Shown here piece after piece: positions 24,990 through 34,570 of a stretch of DNA of 64,000 bases. The stretch is from contig NZ_LSZQ01000012.1 of NCBI RefSeq assembly GCF_001580015.1, forward strand, positions 62,001-126,000, given 5' to 3'. Both the position numbers and the translations under genes were made by a program. The number at the start of each line of letters is the position of its first letter. The first letter of the stretch is position 1. The notes below the pieces were generated by a model, which worked only from the letters and a program-made list of their open reading frames with translations, was not told the DNA's origin and did not search any database. Source of the stretch: Cephaloticoccus primus. GTDB taxonomy: Bacteria > Verrucomicrobiota > Verrucomicrobiia > Opitutales > Opitutaceae.

Positions 24990-26414
24990 TCAGGCTGCGT
25001 AGGCCGGATCCAGATCGAGGCGGAAATAGCCGCGCGCGTTGGCGAAGCAAATGTCGCGCACCATCCCGCCGATCAGCTCGCGATCTGCCGGCAGCTCGCC
25101 GCGCTCCATATCCGCACCGAGCAGATTGCACAACGTGCGCCGGAAATATTCGTGGCGCGGGTAGCTCAGAAAACTGCGCGAGTCGGTCAGCATCCCCACA
25201 AAACGGCTCAGCAGCCCGAGGTTGGACAGCGCGTTGAGCTGCCACTCCATCGCCTCCTTTTGGTCGAGAAACCACCAGCCGGAGCCGAGCTGGATTTTCC
25301 CCGGGATCGTGCCGTCCTGGAAGTTCCCGATCATCGTGCCGAAGACGTAGTTCTCGGCGGGGTTGAGGTTGTAAATCACCGTGCGCGGCAGCTCGTTGGT
25401 CGAGTCGAGCGCATCAAGGTAGCGGCTAAGCGCGCGCGCCTGCGGGACATCGCTGATCGAGTCGAAGCCCGTGTCGCGGCCCAGCCTGGCGAGCAGGCGG
25501 CTGTTGTTGTTTCGCAGCGCGCCTAGGTGCAGTTGCTTCGCCCAGCCGCGCCGCGCATCCCAGCGGCCAAACTCCAGCATCAGAAACGAGGTAAACTGCG
25601 CGCACTCCTGCCCGGTCGCTGCACGGCCCGCGCGCGCCGCCTTGAAAATCGCCTCGGCCTGCGCCGCCGTACACGGCTCCGCAAACGCCGACTCCATCCC
25701 GTGGTCGGAGAGCCGCCCGCCCACCTCGTGAAAGGCCGCGTGCCGCCGATCCAGCGCGACGAGGAAATCCTCGAAAGAGCCAACCGCCATCCCCGCCGCG
25801 CCGCCGAGTTTTTCGAGCCACGCGTTAAACGCTGCGGGCTGATCCACGATCAGCGCATTATCGGGGCGAAAGGTCGGGTAGACGCGCGTCTTGAGCGCGC
25901 CGCTCGCGTTAATCGCTGCATGCGCGTCGAGCGAGTCCGCCGGATCGTCAGTCGTGCACACCACGGCCACGCGATTGGCCGCGAGGATGTCGTGCGCACG
26001 CAGCCCCGCCAGCCGCTCGTTGGCCTGCGCCCAGATCCGGTCCGCCGAGTCGGCATTGATCAGCTCACTGATCCCGAAGTAGCGCAACAGCTCCAGGTGC
26101 GACCAGTGGTAGAGCGGGTTGCGCAGCGTGCGCGGCACCGTCGCGCACCACGCGGCGAACTTCTCGCGCGGCGCCGCATCTCCCGTGATGAAGCGCTCGT
26201 CCACTCCATTGGCCCGCATGGCGCGCCACTTGTAGTGGTCGCCGCCCAACCAGATCTCCGCGATGTCGGCGAACTGGTGGTTTTCCAAAATCTGCCGATG
26301 CGGGATGTGACAATGGTAGTCGTAGATCGGCTCGCTCTTGGCGAAGCTGTGGTATAGGTCGCGCGCGGCATCCGTGTGCAGCAGGAAATCATCGTGGATG
26401 AAGGGCCTTTTCAT
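24990..26414 (-). CDS. uxaC: Glucuronate isomerase UxaC
   Basis: A 474-residue uronate isomerase that converts D-glucuronate to D-fructuronate (and galacturonate to tagaturonate). Family hallmarks are FIHDDFLLHTDAARDLYH, YDYHCHIPHRQILENH (the HxH metal site), WLGGDHYKWRAMRANG, VVCTTDDPADSL and SDSRSFLSYPRHEYFRR-like SRSFLSYPRHEYFRR near the C-terminus. It follows the D-mannonate oxidoreductase-like SDR (119-bp gap) on the same strand, which together covers the first two steps of glucuronate catabolism. No uxuA dehydratase is in the window. Confidence 0.95.
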   Translation of the reverse strand: MKRPFIHDDFLLHTDAARDLYHSFAKSEPIYDYHCHIPHRQILENHQFADIAEIWLGGDHYKWRAMRANGVDERFITGDAAPREKFAAWCATVPRTLRNPLYHWSHLELLRYFGISELINADSADRIWAQANERLAGLRAHDILAANRVAVVCTTDDPADSLDAHAAINASGALKTRVYPTFRPDNALIVDQPAAFNAWLEKLGGAAGMAVGSFEDFLVALDRRHAAFHEVGGRLSDHGMESAFAEPCTAAQAEAIFKAARAGRAATGQECAQFTSFLMLEFGRWDARRGWAKQLHLGALRNNNSRLLARLGRDTGFDSISDVPQARALSRYLDALDSTNELPRTVIYNLNPAENYVFGTMIGNFQDGTIPGKIQLGSGWWFLDQKEAMEWQLNALSNLGLLSRFVGMLTDSRSFLSYPRHEYFRRTLCNLLGADMERGELPADRELIGGMVRDICFANARGYFRLDLDPAYAA

Positions 26415-26533
26415 AAGAGGGGGAGCGGGGGCGATAAAGGGAGGTGGGCGGAGCAGCGGTGGGGGGGAGAAATCCGGAGCAGTGGAAACGGACGCGGTGC
26501 CAGCAGGCGGAGCGCGCGCTCTCTCTCGCCTGG

Positions 26534-27322
26534 CTAGATCGTCATCGCGTGGTAGCCGCCATCGACGGTGAGTTCTTCGCCCGTGATGAAGGAGCCCGCG
26601 GCGTCGCTGGCGAGCAGCAGCGTAGCGCCGATCAACTCATGCGCTTCGCCAAAACGATTTGCCGGCGTGTGCCGCATGATGTTTTCGATGCGGTCGGGCG
26701 TGAGCACCTTGCGGTTTTGCTCGGCGGGGAAAAACCCGGGCACGATCACGTTTACGCGCACGCCCTGCGGCGCCCACTCGCGCGCGAGGTTCAGCGAGAG
26801 ATTGTGCACCGCGCTCTTCGTCGCCGAGTAGGTGAAAACGCGCGACAGCGGGACGACCGCCGACATGGAGCCCAGGTTGATGATCGAGCCGCCCTGCCCG
26901 CGCTCGACCAGGTATTTGCCAAAAACCTGACATCCCAGAAACACGCCCTTCAGGTTAACCTGCACGATCCGGTCGAACTCCGCTTCGGCGATGTCGAAGA
27001 ATGGGGTCGCCGAGTTTACGCCCGCGCCGTTGACCACGATGTCGATCCGGCCACTGCGCTTGAGGACGGCGTCGCGCAGGCTCTCCAGCTCGGCCTTGCT
27101 CGTGGCTTCGGCGGCGTGAAACCAGGCCCGCCCGCCCGCAGCCGCGATTTTGTCGAGGCGGGCCTGCGCTTTCTCCGCGTTGCGCCCGACGAGGACGACC
27201 TCCGCCCCCGCGCCCGCCAGCCCCTCGGCCATTGCGCCGCAGAGCTCGCCCGTACCGCCAATCACGACGGCGACCTTACCGTTTAAACCAAAGAGTGAGT
27301 GGAGGTATTCCGAGTGGGGCAT
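26534..27322 (-). CDS. SDR oxidoreductase, D-mannonate oxidoreductase-like
   Basis: A 262-residue short-chain dehydrogenase. The nucleotide-binding motif is [16 protein letters not shown], followed by NGAGVNS (the NNAG position) and the catalytic Tyr-x-x-x-Lys in [25 protein letters not shown] is characteristic of SDR-type D-mannonate oxidoreductases, which reduce D-fructuronate to D-mannonate. The ATG at 27322 ([16 protein letters not shown]) is chosen over a 21-residue upstream extension. uxaC lies directly downstream, supporting a glucuronate role. Confidence 0.85.
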   Translation of the reverse strand: MPHSEYLHSLFGLNGKVAVVIGGTGELCGAMAEGLAGAGAEVVLVGRNAEKAQARLDKIAAAGGRAWFHAAEATSKAELESLRDAVLKRSGRIDIVVNGAGVNSATPFFDIAEAEFDRIVQVNLKGVFLGCQVFGKYLVERGQGGSIINLGSMSAVVPLSRVFTYSATKSAVHNLSLNLAREWAPQGVRVNVIVPGFFPAEQNRKVLTPDRIENIMRHTPANRFGEAHELIGATLLLASDAAGSFITGEELTVDGGYHAMTI

Positions 27323-27429
27323 GCGGGCCAGCGTGCATGCCGCGCCCGCGCGGGCGAATCCATAATTGCCCCGCACCCGCTGCAAAGCGGGGCGCCCAGC
27401 CCCGCGCCTGACCGCGACGTGGGGCTCGC

Positions 27430-29088
27430 TCAGAGCGAAATCTCGTTGGCATCGATCGCGTAGGTCGAGTCGGGGACGTCCGCCGAGTAGAGCAGCATCG
27501 TGTAGGGCGACTTCGGGAAAACCAGCGAGGTCACCACGCGCTCGCCGCCATTGAGGAAGACCTCCACCGAAGTGCGATCGAGGACGAACATGAAGTTCGC
27601 CTCCGAGCAGTGCAGCCCGACTTCCTTGATCGGCGTGATTGGCGCCACCGCATCTGGCTGCGCAAATTTTTTGGAGAACTCGCAGTCCCCCGAGTCCTTG
27701 CGGTTGATCACCACGGGCGTGCCCGGGATGCCGTTGTGATGCGTGATTTCGAGCTGCTCGCCGTCCTCGTTGCAGAGCAAAAACATGTAGCAGCCCAGCG
27801 GGGTCATCTGCCGGACTTTCACCGTGATCACCGCCTTGGTGAGGTCGAGCTGGCCGGACTCGATCAAAGTGGCGATGGGCGCGATGCCCGCCTTCGGCAG
27901 CGGTCCATCAAAGTTTAGCGTGCCCGCACGCTTGATCCGCCGCGTGGGGTCAAAGCTGCCTACGATCTCCTCCGGCGGGTGACATTTCAGGACGTAGCCC
28001 GACACGGCCGTATTCGCCAGGATGAGCTGGCGCGGGATCGTCATCTGGCCGAGCCAGCCCGCCGCCGCGGTCGGGAGCTTCTTCGCGTAGTCCCAGTTCG
28101 ACATCCAGCCGATCATCACGCGGCGCTCATCGGGCGCATTGTTGAAGAGCACGCTCGCGTAGTTGTCGCGGCCCCAGTCGAGCCACGCGTAAGGGCTGCG
28201 CATGATGTCGAGCGCCTGCCTGGAGGGCGCGCGGCTCACGAAGACCGGCGGCACCGCCTCGCCGCTGCGGTTGGCAGGGCGGCTAAACTTCTTCTCGGGG
28301 CGAAAATGCGTCCCGTCGAAATCGCCCACGAAGTACTGCGTGGCCGAGCCGCCCAGCGGCCCACCCGGGTTCAGGCTCACGAGGAGCACCCACTTCAGCT
28401 CCGCGTCTGGCGGGGGCGGCTCGCCGTGCACTTGCTCGACGCGCATCGAGAACAGATCGGGGCACTCCCAGACGCCACCGTGCGCGCCGAGCCCCGCGCC
28501 AAACTCCGAGAGGAAGGCCCACTCGCGCAGGTTCGCCGAGCTGTAGAAGTGGACGCGATCCTGCGCAGCGAGCACCATCACCCAACGCCCGCGCTCGGCG
28601 TCCCAGATCACCTTCGGGTCGCGAAAGTCGCGGATACCCGGGTTGGGCAGCACGGGGTTGCCCTCGTAGTGCGCCCAGGTCGTCCCGCCATCCAGCGAGT
28701 ACGCCAGCGCTTGTGTCTCGGTGCCAAGCGCGGTGGCCCCGCTCGCCTTCGCCTTCAGCGCATCGTGCGCCGTGTAGAGCGCCACGACAGGCGGGCGCGT
28801 CCCGTCGCCGAAGCCCGACGTGTTGTCATGATCGACCACCACGCTGCCCGAAAAAATGTAGCGCGACGCATCGGGGAACAGCGCGATCGGCTGCTCCTCC
28901 CAGTGCAGGAAATCGCGACTCGTCGCATGCCCCCAGTGCATCGGCCCGTGCTCCGGTGCGTGCGGGTAGTACTGGAAATACAGGTGCCACACCCTATCGA
29001 GGTAGAAGAGCCCGTTGGGGTCATTCATCCAGCCATCGGAGGGCGAGAAATGGTAGTTCGGACGGTAGTTCATCGGCGGGAAGATCAT
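27430..29088 (-). CDS. GH32 beta-fructofuranosidase-like hydrolase, second copy
   Basis: A 552-residue GH32 enzyme paralogous to the one at 22893. The nucleophile Asp is in WMNDPNGLF near residue 23, the RDP motif is in FRDPKVIWD and the acid/base Glu is in WECPDLF. The C-terminal sandwich contains [18 protein letters not shown]. There is no obvious signal peptide. The frame is open for 44 further residues upstream, but that stretch crosses the terminator of the preceding gene, so ATG 29088 (or 29073) is preferred. It likely shares a transcript with the SDR and uxaC (107-bp gap). Confidence 0.9.
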   Translation of the reverse strand: MIFPPMNYRPNYHFSPSDGWMNDPNGLFYLDRVWHLYFQYYPHAPEHGPMHWGHATSRDFLHWEEQPIALFPDASRYIFSGSVVVDHDNTSGFGDGTRPPVVALYTAHDALKAKASGATALGTETQALAYSLDGGTTWAHYEGNPVLPNPGIRDFRDPKVIWDAERGRWVMVLAAQDRVHFYSSANLREWAFLSEFGAGLGAHGGVWECPDLFSMRVEQVHGEPPPPDAELKWVLLVSLNPGGPLGGSATQYFVGDFDGTHFRPEKKFSRPANRSGEAVPPVFVSRAPSRQALDIMRSPYAWLDWGRDNYASVLFNNAPDERRVMIGWMSNWDYAKKLPTAAAGWLGQMTIPRQLILANTAVSGYVLKCHPPEEIVGSFDPTRRIKRAGTLNFDGPLPKAGIAPIATLIESGQLDLTKAVITVKVRQMTPLGCYMFLLCNEDGEQLEITHHNGIPGTPVVINRKDSGDCEFSKKFAQPDAVAPITPIKEVGLHCSEANFMFVLDRTSVEVFLNGGERVVTSLVFPKSPYTMLLYSADVPDSTYAIDANEISL

Positions 29089-29104
29089 TGGGACAGGGGG
29101 TAAC

Positions 29105-29136
29105 AAAAAAGCCGCTGCGGTTACGCAGCGGCTTTT
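29105..29136 (-). terminator. Rho-independent terminator of the Zn-peptidase gene
   Basis: The stem GCCGCTGC/GCAGCGGC with loop GTAACC is followed on the reverse strand by six Ts. It begins about 80 bp after the peptidase stop and just before the GH32 start. Four Ts on the other strand make it partly bidirectional. Confidence 0.8.
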
Positions 29137-29216
29137 GGAAAAACGCAAAAGATTCCTTGCGGGTACGGTGGAGCGGGGCTGCTGCCGCCAGAGAAGCTCG
29201 GGCGGCGCGTGCCGCA

Positions 29217-29918
29217 TCAATCGCGACTGCGCCCGCCCGCCAAAATCAGCAAGATGTGGAGCAGCGAGCCGAGCGCGGCGACAAAGGCGGCCACATAAGT
29301 CAGCGCCGCGGCATCGAGCGTCTCGTGCACGCCCTTCATCTCGTCCTTATCGACGATGCCCAGTGTCACGAGCTGCGCCTTCGCGCGGCGGCTAGCGTCA
29401 AACTCGACGGGCAGCGTCACGAGCTGGAAGACCACGATGATCCCCAGCGCCCAGGCGCCGACTGCGAGCAGGTTGTAGCCGAAGGCCGAGCCCGCAAAAG
29501 TCAGCAGCAAGATCCCCGCCATGATGACATAGCTGGAGATGCTGGAGGCGATCTGGGTCGCGGGCACCATCGTCTGCCGCACCTTCATCATCGAGTAGCC
29601 GACCTTGTGCTGGATGGCGTGGCCCGCCTCGTGCGCGGCGACGCCGAGCGCCGCCAGGCTCGTGCCGTGGTAGTTCATCTCGGAGAGCGCGAGGCGGCGG
29701 CGGATCGGGTCGTAGTGGTCGGTCAACTCCCCGGGCACCTTGATGATGTCCACATCGTGAATCCCCGCCGAGCGCATGACGGCCTCGGCGGCCTCGCGCC
29801 CCGTGATCCGCCCCCGCGAGGGGATGCGCACGTTCTTGTTGTACGCGCTGCGCACGCGCGTCTGCGCATAAAGTCCGAAGAGCATCGGGACGATGATGAG
29901 AATGATCCAGATCAGCAT
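29217..29918 (-). CDS. Membrane zinc metallopeptidase, YugP-like
   Basis: A 233-residue protein of the neutral zinc metallopeptidase YugP-type family. It has an N-terminal membrane segment (MLIWIILIIVPMLFGLYA), then the zinc motif HEAGH in VAAHEAGHAIQHK. Two further hydrophobic segments (SSYVIMAGILLLTFAG, LGIIVVFQLVTLPVEF) precede the FDASRRAK motif, and a final hydrophobic stretch lies near the C-terminus. The active site probably faces the cytoplasmic side of the membrane; targets are unknown. ATG 29918 is chosen as upstream codons lack hydrophobic character. Confidence 0.87.
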   Translation of the reverse strand: MLIWIILIIVPMLFGLYAQTRVRSAYNKNVRIPSRGRITGREAAEAVMRSAGIHDVDIIKVPGELTDHYDPIRRRLALSEMNYHGTSLAALGVAAHEAGHAIQHKVGYSMMKVRQTMVPATQIASSISSYVIMAGILLLTFAGSAFGYNLLAVGAWALGIIVVFQLVTLPVEFDASRRAKAQLVTLGIVDKDEMKGVHETLDAAALTYVAAFVAALGSLLHILLILAGGRSRD

Positions 29919-30101
29919 GGTAAAAGAGGGAGAGGGATTAAGGCGCACCTCGACAAAGGCACGCGCGCGCACCGTGCGCCAGCATTGTGAGCACCGCTTA
30001 CCTTAGAGCCTTCCCCAGAAGGTCAAGGGGGCTTCGACTGTCAACCTGACAGGGGATCTTTCAATTTGCGATTTTAGGCGGGAGGGGCGGGAGGGGCAGG
30101 A

Positions 30102-30151
30102 CGGTGCACCAACGAGTGCACCGCACAATGAAACGGCACGAAGACCGTGCC
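30102..30151. repeat. Two-hairpin repeat module, copy 3
   Basis: CGGTGCAC (30102-30109) pairs with GTGCACCG (30116-30123) around loop CAACGA. After an A-rich linker, GGCACG pairs with CGTGCC (30135-30151). A fragment of the AATTTGCGATTTT stem arm lies at 30062-30075 without its partner. The spacer separates the Zn-peptidase start and a Gfo/Idh/MocA stop. Confidence 0.7.
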
Positions 30152-30198
30152 ATTTACCCGATGTCGCGCGAGCCCGAGTACCCAAGGTCTCACCGCCC

Positions 30199-31335
30199 TT
30201 AGACATCCACCCAACGGCGCTCGGCCCAGGAGCGCAGGCCGAGCTCGGCGAGCTGCACGCCCTTCGCCCCCTCGCGCAAACTCCAGCGGAAAGGCTCGCC
30301 CTTCACCACATGCCGCAGGAACAGCTCCCACTGCACCTTGAAGGCGTTGTCGTACACCGCGTTGGTCGGCACGCGCGACCAGCCCGACTTGTAGTCGATG
30401 GGGCTGTCGATGTCGGGATTCCAGATCGCGCGCGGCGTGGCGGCGAGCGGCTGCGCCTTGCAATCGCGCAGGCCAGCGACCGCCGAGCCCTGCGTCCCAT
30501 CGACCTGGAGCGTCAGCAAATCGTCGCGATCGACGCGCACACACCACGAGGAGTTGAAGTGGCAGATCGTGCCGTTCTTTAGCTGAAAAGTCGCGTAGGC
30601 CGCATCGTCCGCCGTGCATGTGTAGGACTGCCCGGTCTCGTTCCAACGCTGCGGGATGTGCGTCGCGCCGAGGCAGCTCAGGCTCTCGATTTCTCCAAAG
30701 AGATTCTGAATCACATACTGCCAGTGGCAGAGCATGTCGACGATGATGCCGCCGTCGTCCTCCTTGCGGTAGTTCCACGACGGGCGCTGGAGTGCCTCGT
30801 GCTCGCCGGTGAAAACCCAGTAGCCGAACTCGCCGCGCACGCTGAGGATTTTTCCGAAAAAACCGGTATCGATCAGGTACTTCAACTTGAGCAGCCCGGG
30901 CAGCCAAAGCTTGTCCTGCACGACGCCGTTTTTGAGTCCGGCAGCCTCGACCTCGTCGGCGAGCGCGAAGGCTTCGGCGGAGGTCGTCGCGGTGGGTTTT
31001 TCGCAATAGATGTGCTTGCCCGCCGCGATTGCCTGGCGGACGCCGACCGGCCGCTGGCCCGTGAGCGTCGCGTCGAAGTAGACTTGGTTACGCGCATCGG
31101 CGAGCGCCGCCGCCAGATCGGTCGTGTAGCGCGCGATGCCCGCGCGAGCGGCCAGTGCCGCGAGCTTCGCCTCGCTGCGCCCCACAAGGATCGGATCGGG
31201 CATGATCACCTCGGCGTCACCCAGCCTTATGCCGCCTTGGTCGATGATCGCCTTTATCGAGCGCAGCAAATGCTGGTTGGTACCCATGCGCCCCGTGACG
31301 CCGTTCATGACGATGCCGACCTTGTGTGTGATCAT
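30199..31335 (-). CDS. Gfo/Idh/MocA family oxidoreductase
   Basis: A 378-residue NAD(P)-dependent sugar oxidoreductase. The N-terminal Rossmann part has VGIVMNGVTGRMGTNQHL and AGKHIYCEKPTA (the EKP motif). The C-terminal substrate domain carries GYWVFTGEHEALQRPSWNYRKEDDGGII and DMLCHW, with the His of the usual catalytic region. Start ATG 31335 is chosen over a 20-residue extension. It stands alone between two repeats. Substrate unknown; members act on inositols, sugars and aminosugars. Confidence 0.87.
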   Translation of the reverse strand: MITHKVGIVMNGVTGRMGTNQHLLRSIKAIIDQGGIRLGDAEVIMPDPILVGRSEAKLAALAARAGIARYTTDLAAALADARNQVYFDATLTGQRPVGVRQAIAAGKHIYCEKPTATTSAEAFALADEVEAAGLKNGVVQDKLWLPGLLKLKYLIDTGFFGKILSVRGEFGYWVFTGEHEALQRPSWNYRKEDDGGIIVDMLCHWQYVIQNLFGEIESLSCLGATHIPQRWNETGQSYTCTADDAAYATFQLKNGTICHFNSSWCVRVDRDDLLTLQVDGTQGSAVAGLRDCKAQPLAATPRAIWNPDIDSPIDYKSGWSRVPTNAVYDNAFKVQWELFLRHVVKGEPFRWSLREGAKGVQLAELGLRSWAERRWVDV

Positions 31336-31453
31336 GGCCCGAGCCCTAAGCGCAACCCTACGCAGGCGAAAGCGCAAAACCACGCAGATGGCCAACCCGC
31401 GCCGTCCGCACCGCAGCGAAGGCAGCTCCCCCTACGCGGGGGATGGGAGGGCG

Positions 31454-31726
31454 CGGCCTTCGACCGTTTTATTGGGCGGTGCACTCGTCGGTGCACCGTC
31501 TGGTTCTGCGTTTTTACCTGTTAACCAAAAAATCCGCCCAAATGGGTTTCCCGCTTCATTTGCATTTGATGCTTCAAACCCAGTCGCAACGCGACTGGGA
31601 GGAGTCTTTAAATTTGCGATTTTGTTCGGGCGCAAAGCGCACGGGCAAAATCGCAAATTAAACGGCATGTGGCGACCCTGACGAGCCGCCAGCGAGCGGC
31701 TCGCAAAAAAAGTGGGTCTTCGACCC
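31454..31726. repeat. Composite structured repeat, partial mosaic (no terminal repeats)
   Basis: Contains a two-hairpin module (31454-31498), the TAACC..GGGT block (31513-31560), CCCAGTCGC-AAC-GCGACTGGG near 31580, and a long stem built on AATTTGCGATTTT/AAAATCGCAAATT (31608-31661). Half of a GTGGCGACC hairpin and a second two-hairpin module (31682-31726) with loop CAGCGA follow. The long stem differs in sequence from that at 24857 but keeps full pairing. It fills the spacer between the Gfo/Idh/MocA gene and the cupin. Confidence 0.72.
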
Positions 31727-31728
31727 TT

Positions 31729-32187
31729 TTATTTGGCGACAGGAGCCGCCGTGTACTGCGGCTGCGCGCCGGCGGGCAGCGGCGGGATCTCGCCCTCACC
31801 CGCGCGCGGCAGCGTGCCGCTGAGCTCCTGACGCCAGTGCGCAACATCGCCGCCCGGGCTGTAGCAATACATCATGTGCAACGGCGAATCCCCGATATTG
31901 GTGAGCTGATGAAAAACCGTCGGCGGCATGTACACCATCTGCCCGGCGGTGATCTCGCTGCGCTCCTCGCCCACGCAGATCTCGCCGCGCCCCTGGAGCA
32001 CCATATAGACTTCCTCCTGTTCCTGGTTATGCCAGGGCACCTGGCCACCATTGGGTTCGAGGATCACGTAGCCCATGACGAAACCCTTGGCGGGAATCGG
32101 TTGTCCGGCCTGCCCCGCCAGCCCACGTCCCCAACGGCCTGCGGGAAACTGGTTACCCGGGATTTTGGCAATATCTGCAATAATCAT
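31729..32187 (-). CDS. Cupin-domain protein
   Basis: A 152-residue single cupin. Motif 1 is VPWHNQEQEEVYMVLQGRGEICVG with His and Glu metal ligands, and motif 2 is PPTVFHQLTNIGDSPLHMMYCYSPGGD. Such proteins are metal-binding sugar isomerases, dioxygenases or sugar-binding regulators; the role here cannot be fixed. The C-terminus (APVAK) and the TAA stop lie at the edge of a two-hairpin repeat, whose CGCCAAATAAAAG segment supplies the stop. Confidence 0.82.
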   Translation of the reverse strand: MIIADIAKIPGNQFPAGRWGRGLAGQAGQPIPAKGFVMGYVILEPNGGQVPWHNQEQEEVYMVLQGRGEICVGEERSEITAGQMVYMPPTVFHQLTNIGDSPLHMMYCYSPGGDVAHWRQELSGTLPRAGEGEIPPLPAGAQPQYTAAPVAK

Positions 32188-32290
32188 GGTATGCGGTAAA
32201 TGCGTGCGGCCCAGCTACGTGTAAACCCGAAACCCGCCCCCGGGCACTACGCATAAAGTGCGTAACAACCGCAGGGAGCGCACCCGAAGC

Positions 32291-32418
32291 GTTTACCTGT
32301 AAACCAACGGAAAACGCCCCGATGGGTATCCCGCTTCATTCGCGCGTGAGCGGGGCACCTGACGAGCCGCCAGGCCGGCGGGAGGGAGGGCGGCTCACCA
32401 AATGAAACAGTCGAAGAC
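32291..32418. repeat. Partial structured repeat with interrupted hairpin loop
   Basis: Holds the TAACC..GGGT block (32291-32340) and the arms GAGCCGC (32364-32370) and GCGGCTC (32390-32396). Here the CAACGA loop is replaced by 19 bases containing GGGAGGGAGG. A weak GTC-GAA-GAC hairpin follows at 32410. It ends five bases from the M3 peptidase stop. Confidence 0.6.
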
Positions 32419-32422
32419 CGCC

Positions 32423-34489
32423 TCAGACGCCCTGGCGGGTGAGGTGCGCCTGGAGCTCGGGGTCGCGGCCCATGAAGTCGCGGTAAAGCTCTGCGGCAGG
32501 CGCGGCGTTGCCACGGCTCAGGATCTTTTGCCGAAACTCGCGCCCCGTCTTCTGGTTGAAGAGGCCTTCGCGCTGGAAGCGGGTAAAGGCATCGGCATCG
32601 AGCACGGCTGCCCATTGGTAGGAGTAGTAGCCCGCCGCGTAGCCCACGGGGTCGGAGAATATGTGGTTGAAGCGCCTCAGCGCCGTGGGGACCGGCGGAT
32701 CGGCCGGCACGAGCAGCGCAGCGGTATCGGCGCGGATCGCGGCCTCGATGTCGGCCGCCGCGAGGTAGCGCGCGCTGTCGATGTGGAGCAGCAGGTCGAG
32801 CTTCGCCAGGCTGATTTGCCGCACGAGAAACGTCGCCGAGCGGAAGTTGCGCGCCCCCACCATGGCCGCAAAGAGTGGCTCGGGGATCGGCTCGCCCGTC
32901 TCGTAGTGCCGCGCGAAGAGGTCGAGCGACTCGCGCTCCCAGCACCAGTTTTCCATGATTTGCGAGGGCAGCTCGACGAAGTCCCAGGCGACGTTGACGC
33001 CGTTTAGCGACTTGATCGGCACCTCGCCCAGCAGGTGGTGGAGCAGGTGGCCAAACTCGTGGAAAACGGTCTCGACTTCGCGATGCGTCAGCAGCGCGGG
33101 GCGCCCCTCGACGGGCGGTGTCAGGTTTCCGCAGATCAGGCCGAGGTGCGGCGTGCGCGGGGCGCCGCGCGTACTACCCGGCCGCTCGCCCGTGCACAGG
33201 TAGTTCATCCACGCGCCGCCGCGCTTCGAGTCGCGCGGATGCCAGTCCGTGTAAAACGAGCCGAGCTGCTCGCCCGACTTTTCGTCGAACAGGTCGTAAA
33301 ACTTCACCTCCGCGTGCCAGACTTCGGGCGCGGGCTCGCGCGGCCGCGCCACCACGCCGAAGACGCGGCGCGCGAGCTCGAAGAGCCCTTCGAGCACCCG
33401 CTCAATCGGGAAGTACGGGCGCAGCGCCTCGGCGTCGAAGGCGTGTTTGTGCTGGCGCAGCTTCTCCGCCCAGAACGCCAAGTCCCACGGCGCGAGTCGT
33501 CCGACTTCGGAGGCCCCCGTTTGCGCGGCCTTGAATTCTTCGAGCTCGCGCGCCTCGCGCAAAAACGCCTCCGAAGTGCGCGCCGCCAGGTCTTCGACAA
33601 AAGCCAGCGCCTGCGCGCCGCTCTGCGCCATCCGCCGCTCCAGGACGACGTCGGCAAAGTGCGGCTTGCCGAGCAGCGCGGCCTTCTCGGCGCGCAGCGC
33701 GAGGATCTGCCGGACCAGTGCCGTGTTATCGTGCGGCTCGCGCGCGCCCACCGCGGCGGAGGCCTCCCACAACTCGCGCCGCAGCGCCTCGTCTTCCGCG
33801 TACACCATCACCGGCTCCAGCGAGGGCTGGTGCAGCGTGAAGCGCCAACCGCTGGTGCGGCCCGCCCGCTGCGCACTCGCGCGCGCGGCGTCTTTCGCGT
33901 GCTCGGGCAGGCCCGCGAGGCGCGCTTCGTCTTCGACGATCAGCTCCCAGGCGTTGGTCGCATCGAGCACGTTTTCCGAGTACTTCTGCGTGGCTTGGGC
34001 GAGCTCGCTTTGGAGCGCGGCCAGGCGCGTGCGCTGCGCCTCGGGCAAGTCTGCGCCCGCCTGGCGAAAGTCCGCCACAGTCTCCTCCAGCAAGCGCCGC
34101 TCGATCCCCTGCACGGAGGAGGCCACGCCGCTCTCGCTAAACGCCTTTAGCCGCTGCCACAGCTCGGGGTTTAGCGGCACCGACGCGTAAAACTCGCTGA
34201 CCTGCGGCAGCATCTTGTTGTGCGCCTCGCGCAGCTCGGGGTGATCTGCCACGGACTGCCAATGCGTCACCCGGCCCCAGGCCGTGCCGAGCAGCTCGGT
34301 GGCCTGCTCCAGCGCAAGAAAGGTGCTCGCAAAACTCAGCTCGCCGAGCGGCTGCGTCGCGATCTTCTCAATCGCCGCGCGCGCTTGCGCGAGGGCTTCG
34401 CTGATCGCGGGCTCCACATGCTCGGCGCGGCAAACCGCCCAGCGGATTTCAAAGGCAGGGTCGAGAAACGGATTGGGGGAAAACGGCAT
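32423..34489 (-). CDS. M3 family oligopeptidase (PrlC/Dcp-like)
   Basis: A 688-residue thimet-oligopeptidase-family metallopeptidase. The zinc motif is HEFGH (VFHEFGHLLHHLLG, about residues 476-480), with the third ligand Glu in QIMENWCWE. KRGGAWMNYL and YAAGYYSYQWAAVLDADAF near the C-terminus are typical of oligopeptidase A and Dcp. It degrades short peptides in the cytoplasm. Upstream in-frame codons belong to a repeat hairpin, so ATG 34489 (MPFSPNPFLDPAFEIRW) is taken as start. Confidence 0.92.
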   Translation of the reverse strand: MPFSPNPFLDPAFEIRWAVCRAEHVEPAISEALAQARAAIEKIATQPLGELSFASTFLALEQATELLGTAWGRVTHWQSVADHPELREAHNKMLPQVSEFYASVPLNPELWQRLKAFSESGVASSVQGIERRLLEETVADFRQAGADLPEAQRTRLAALQSELAQATQKYSENVLDATNAWELIVEDEARLAGLPEHAKDAARASAQRAGRTSGWRFTLHQPSLEPVMVYAEDEALRRELWEASAAVGAREPHDNTALVRQILALRAEKAALLGKPHFADVVLERRMAQSGAQALAFVEDLAARTSEAFLREARELEEFKAAQTGASEVGRLAPWDLAFWAEKLRQHKHAFDAEALRPYFPIERVLEGLFELARRVFGVVARPREPAPEVWHAEVKFYDLFDEKSGEQLGSFYTDWHPRDSKRGGAWMNYLCTGERPGSTRGAPRTPHLGLICGNLTPPVEGRPALLTHREVETVFHEFGHLLHHLLGEVPIKSLNGVNVAWDFVELPSQIMENWCWERESLDLFARHYETGEPIPEPLFAAMVGARNFRSATFLVRQISLAKLDLLLHIDSARYLAAADIEAAIRADTAALLVPADPPVPTALRRFNHIFSDPVGYAAGYYSYQWAAVLDADAFTRFQREGLFNQKTGREFRQKILSRGNAAPAAELYRDFMGRDPELQAHLTRQGV

Positions 34490-34570
34490 GCGCGCCACAA
34501 AGCCCCAGAGCCCCTGCCACGCCAGATAAAAGAACCGGAAACTCCAGTGGCGGGGCGCCACGTGCCATTT

